Assembly: GCA_029858925.1 (NCBI GenBank)
Contig: JAOUEB010000035.1
Span: 1-8,822 of the forward strand
Direction of reading: 5' to 3'
DNA from: Nitrospira sp.
Lineage (GTDB): Bacteria; Nitrospirota; Nitrospiria; Nitrospirales; Nitrospiraceae
DNA length: 8,822 nucleotides
Positions 6,661-8,822 of this stretch are shown piece after piece. How positions within the stretch are numbered: the stretch's first letter is position 1; each line of letters opens with the position of its first letter. The translations under genes and the position numbers were made by a program. The notes under the pieces are model-generated. The model was not told the DNA's origin. It saw only the letters and a program-made list of their open reading frames with translations, and did not search any database.

Positions 6661-7698
6661 TCAATCCCCCACCTGGCCTTCCTGGAATAACTGATTCATG
6701 ATCTGGTTCCTTTTTTCAGGGTCGCGATAGTAGTTCAGCGCCTTGGTGTAGTTTTCCATCGCGCTCTGGCGTTTGCCGCGAATCGCATACAGTTCGGCAA
6801 TGCCATGATAGGCGCTGGGGTCTTCTTCGTTGCACTTCAAAGCCCGACTGAACAGTTCTTGCGCGTCTTGCAACCGTTGTTTTCTCAGGCTGAGCCACCC
6901 TAGCGACGAGTAGGCGGCGCCGAATTCGCCATTGGCTCCCAGCGCATCGCGATAGGACTTCTCCGCCAGGTCTAGGCGCCCCCTCGTTTCGTGCAGGCCG
7001 CCCAAAGCAAAGTGGACTTCCGCGTCCTTCGGATTCAGCTTGAGCGCGTCCTTGTACGACTGCAGTGCCGGTTCCAGCTTGCCTTGCTCGGCCAAGGCAC
7101 ATCCAAGATTGGCATGGGCGACCGGGTCGTTCGGATGTAACTTGATGACCTCCCGGTACTCCTTGATCGCCATCTCCAACCGGCCCTGTTCCTGATAGGC
7201 CACTCCAAGATTGGTTCTGGCCGGCCCATAGGCCGGATCGAGGCGCACCGCTTCCTTGTACTCCTTGATCGCCATTTCGAGATGACTCGCCCGCTCGTGA
7301 ATCTGCGCCAGGAAGTAGTGCGGATAAGCGGATTGTGGACTCAGCCTGGCCGCGTCCTTGTAGCACGGCACCGACTGTTCCGATTGACCGGACTGAGCCA
7401 GCAAGAGGCCGGTGACTAAATGTGCCTGACCGTTATCATTGTGCCGCGCGCGGATGTCATCGACCCAGGCTTTGACGGCGGCGATATCGTTTTCAGCCTC
7501 CAGGCACGATGCATGTGCTTTCCAGGCATCGGAAAACTGACCGCGCAGGAGATAGACAACATTCTGTGAAAAGCACGCCCGCGGGTCCGCAGGTCCGGCG
7601 CCCGTATGTTCTGCGACCCAGGCCGAGGCCTCGGCAAAGAGCGTATCCCACGCTCCAGCCAGAATTGCTGCTTCGCATTGTTGCGGATGGCTGCTCAT
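6661..7698 (-). CDS. Tetratricopeptide repeat protein
   Basis: This 345-residue protein has about seven consecutive 34-residue TPR units from residue 92 to 330, with the usual pattern of Leu/Gly/Ala at positions 7-8, Ala at 20 and Pro near 32 (for example AHANLGCALAEQGKLEPALQ). TPR arrays stack into a superhelix that binds peptides or partner proteins. The first 90 residues are helical but more divergent (they include AWDTLFAEASAWVAEHTGAG) and may hold one or two decayed repeats. There is no signal peptide or membrane segment, so it is probably cytosolic. The ATG at 7698 lies 16 bases after the stop of the ThyX-like gene on the same strand; the Shine-Dalgarno is weak, so coupled translation is likely. 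The partner is unknown. The next gene downstream has its own promoter. Confidence 0.9.
   Translation of the reverse strand: MSSHPQQCEAAILAGAWDTLFAEASAWVAEHTGAGPADPRACFSQNVVYLLRGQFSDAWKAHASCLEAENDIAAVKAWVDDIRARHNDNGQAHLVTGLLLAQSGQSEQSVPCYKDAARLSPQSAYPHYFLAQIHERASHLEMAIKEYKEAVRLDPAYGPARTNLGVAYQEQGRLEMAIKEYREVIKLHPNDPVAHANLGCALAEQGKLEPALQSYKDALKLNPKDAEVHFALGGLHETRGRLDLAEKSYRDALGANGEFGAAYSSLGWLSLRKQRLQDAQELFSRALKCNEEDPSAYHGIAELYAIRGKRQSAMENYTKALNYYRDPEKRNQIMNQLFQEGQVGD
7156..7275 (-). repeat. Near-identical DNA in adjacent TPR units
   Basis: The 18 bases GTACTCCTTGATCGCCAT (plus strand) occur at 7156-7173 and 7258-7275, exactly 102 bases or 34 codons apart. Both encode the helix MAIKEY of consecutive TPR units. 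Identity at the DNA level suggests recent unit duplication or gene conversion within the array. Confidence 0.6.
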
Positions 7699-7714
7699 GT
7701 GTGGTCTGAGACTT

Positions 7715-8822
7715 CTACCGAGTCAAAGCGTCTTCGACATCGGGGGGCGTGGCCTGGATGCCGTTCCCAAGAACAGGATAGCGCGCGGCAAGCTTCTGCT
7801 TCATCTGCCACGCAACAGCGCGGTACGACCAATGGCCCTTCACGCCGGAACGCAGCTTGGCGATATACTCCGCCTCGGCATAATCCATCTTGAACAGGCA
7901 GCGTACCTTGAAACCGAACGGGATCGCGTAGAGCGAGGCTTCCTGGTCCTTTTTTCTGAGCAGTTCGATGTCGTTGCGCACGGCGTCCATCGCCTGCCGG
8001 TACTCCCGATCCAATCCCGCTTCGACGAACGGCGGCGGCACGTCGTAGCCGTGAATCGTCGTGAAATTCTGCTGCACCTGCTGGCATCGCCGGTGACGGT
8101 GCATATCTCTCCATGCGCCGATGTCCATCAGGATGTCGAAATTGAACGCGTAGCCGCTACGAAACTCTTTGATCAGTTCGTCGTACGGGCCGCGCTGATG
8201 CGTCGCCACCTCGATCGTGTCCTGCTTCTGTTGTTCGGACCAATCTTTGACGACTTCGAGAATTCTCCGGTACGGCGCCTGTGCGACACGATAGAGCAGC
8301 GTCGTGACGACTTCGTCCAGCGGATCGTGCGGGTCGATCAGTTCGACCGACTCGACAGCGCCCCAGCGATCTGGCTGATCGAGATTTGTCCCGCGAAAGA
8401 CCTCCTTCGCGTGACGCGCCAAATCCGAATAGACCGCCGCTTGATAGGGATTCGCCTTCGCGTGGCGGGCAAGTGTCGGCGCCAAGGGCTCGTTCACCCC
8501 GGCGGTTTGCCCATTCAGCTCGCCCCAGAGATTGACAGGAGGGCGCCGGCAGGCCTCTTTCAAATCATCGCCGATGGCGCGCAGTTCCGGCAATTGCGAC
8601 GACAGCAAGCGAGTGATCTGCTTTTCCAACGTCCGGATGCTCACGACCTGGCCCACGTTCGTCTTGGCCGCAAGCGGGAGCAGGTACCGCGTGGCATCGA
8701 ACGCGCGCGCGGCAATTGTCCGTTGATAGTCGGCCGGCTTCATCGACTCCGGGCGAGGATCCCTTTCAGAGAGATAGGCAATTAAGGGATCGTGCAACAG
8801 ACGGTAGACCTCGGTCAGGCTA
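7715..8822 (-). CDS. thyX: ThyX-like (FAD-dependent thymidylate synthase family) protein, long form, 5' end outside window
   Basis: The frame stays open to the window edge: SLTEVYRLL precedes the TTG at 8797, so that codon is internal and 368 codons of a longer gene are seen. ThyX makes dTMP from dUMP with FAD and methylene-tetrahydrofolate. The early part, FDATRYLLPLAAKTNVGQVV then LPELRAIGDDL, resembles the end of one ThyX domain (usual form ARYVLPL then AQWEIRAYA). After a linker, a second ThyX-like domain has FDILMDIGAWRDMHRHRR, then PFGFKVRCLFKMDYAEAEYI and KLRSGVKGHWSYRAVAWQM. This suggests the tandem-domain long form. The signature RHRxxSxNExSxR at 8063-8098 reads RHRRCQQVQQNF, keeping RHR but losing the Ser, Glu and distal Arg, so this domain may be non-catalytic. 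The TPR gene follows by 16 bases. Family assignment is fairly sure; thymidylate synthase activity is not. Confidence 0.75.
   Translation of the reverse strand, partial: SLTEVYRLLHDPLIAYLSERDPRPESMKPADYQRTIAARAFDATRYLLPLAAKTNVGQVVSIRTLEKQITRLLSSQLPELRAIGDDLKEACRRPPVNLWGELNGQTAGVNEPLAPTLARHAKANPYQAAVYSDLARHAKEVFRGTNLDQPDRWGAVESVELIDPHDPLDEVVTTLLYRVAQAPYRRILEVVKDWSEQQKQDTIEVATHQRGPYDELIKEFRSGYAFNFDILMDIGAWRDMHRHRRCQQVQQNFTTIHGYDVPPPFVEAGLDREYRQAMDAVRNDIELLRKKDQEASLYAIPFGFKVRCLFKMDYAEAEYIAKLRSGVKGHWSYRAVAWQMKQKLAARYPVLGNGIQATPPDVEDALTR

Noticed and set aside
7697..8785. A 362-codon open frame on the plus strand opposite the ThyX-like gene
   Set aside because: It mirrors the codons of the minus-strand gene, its translation is Arg/Leu/His-rich without any family motif, and the minus-strand frame carries clear ThyX-like motifs.

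Overview
The window looks like ordinary chromosome of a moderately GC-rich, free-living Gram-negative-type bacterium. The gene style (single-chain GcvP, a long ThyX-like protein, a FitA/VapB-VapC pair, small TPR protein) resembles Nitrospira or a relative. That assignment is an inference from protein character and was not checked by any search.

Layout, left to right. An intergenic leader (1-217) carrying a perfect 14-bp palindrome precedes gcvP (218-3106, +), the full-length glycine decarboxylase of the glycine cleavage system. A 422-bp stretch without a convincing gene follows. It ends at a 32-codon single-membrane-span small protein (3529-3627, +) with a near-perfect Shine-Dalgarno sequence and a hairpin just after its stop. 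A class II tRNA-Leu(CAG) lies on the minus strand (3777-3863) with its own sigma70-like promoter. Next, on the minus strand, is a 485-codon protein (3938-5395) that looks like the first half of a superfamily 1 (Upf1/DNA2-like) helicase: motif II and III remnants and a coiled-coil insertion are present, but the Walker A motif and the second RecA domain are not. Facing it across an intergenic region with two divergent promoter candidates is a small conserved-looking plus-strand gene of unknown function (5571-5840).

The right part is all on the minus strand. A type II toxin-antitoxin locus (5896-6537) has an intact PIN-domain toxin. The ribbon-helix-helix antitoxin frame, however, is broken by a single extra base after codon 6, directly behind an excellent ribosome-binding site. 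Its promoter and a palindromic operator candidate are readable upstream. A seven-repeat TPR protein (6661-7698) follows 16 bp after the end of a ThyX-like gene (7715 to beyond the window edge), so these two probably form an operon. Only the C-terminal part of the ThyX-like protein is in the window. It appears to belong to the long, tandem-domain kind, with a decayed signature motif in the visible domain.

GcvP produces one-carbon units for methylene-tetrahydrofolate and ThyX consumes methylene-tetrahydrofolate, but the genes are far apart and on opposite strands, so no joint operon is implied. No CRISPR array, insertion sequence or prophage is visible. The points most worth a second look are the frameshifted antitoxin, the half-helicase pseudo-ATPase, the 32-residue membrane protein and the atypical ThyX.
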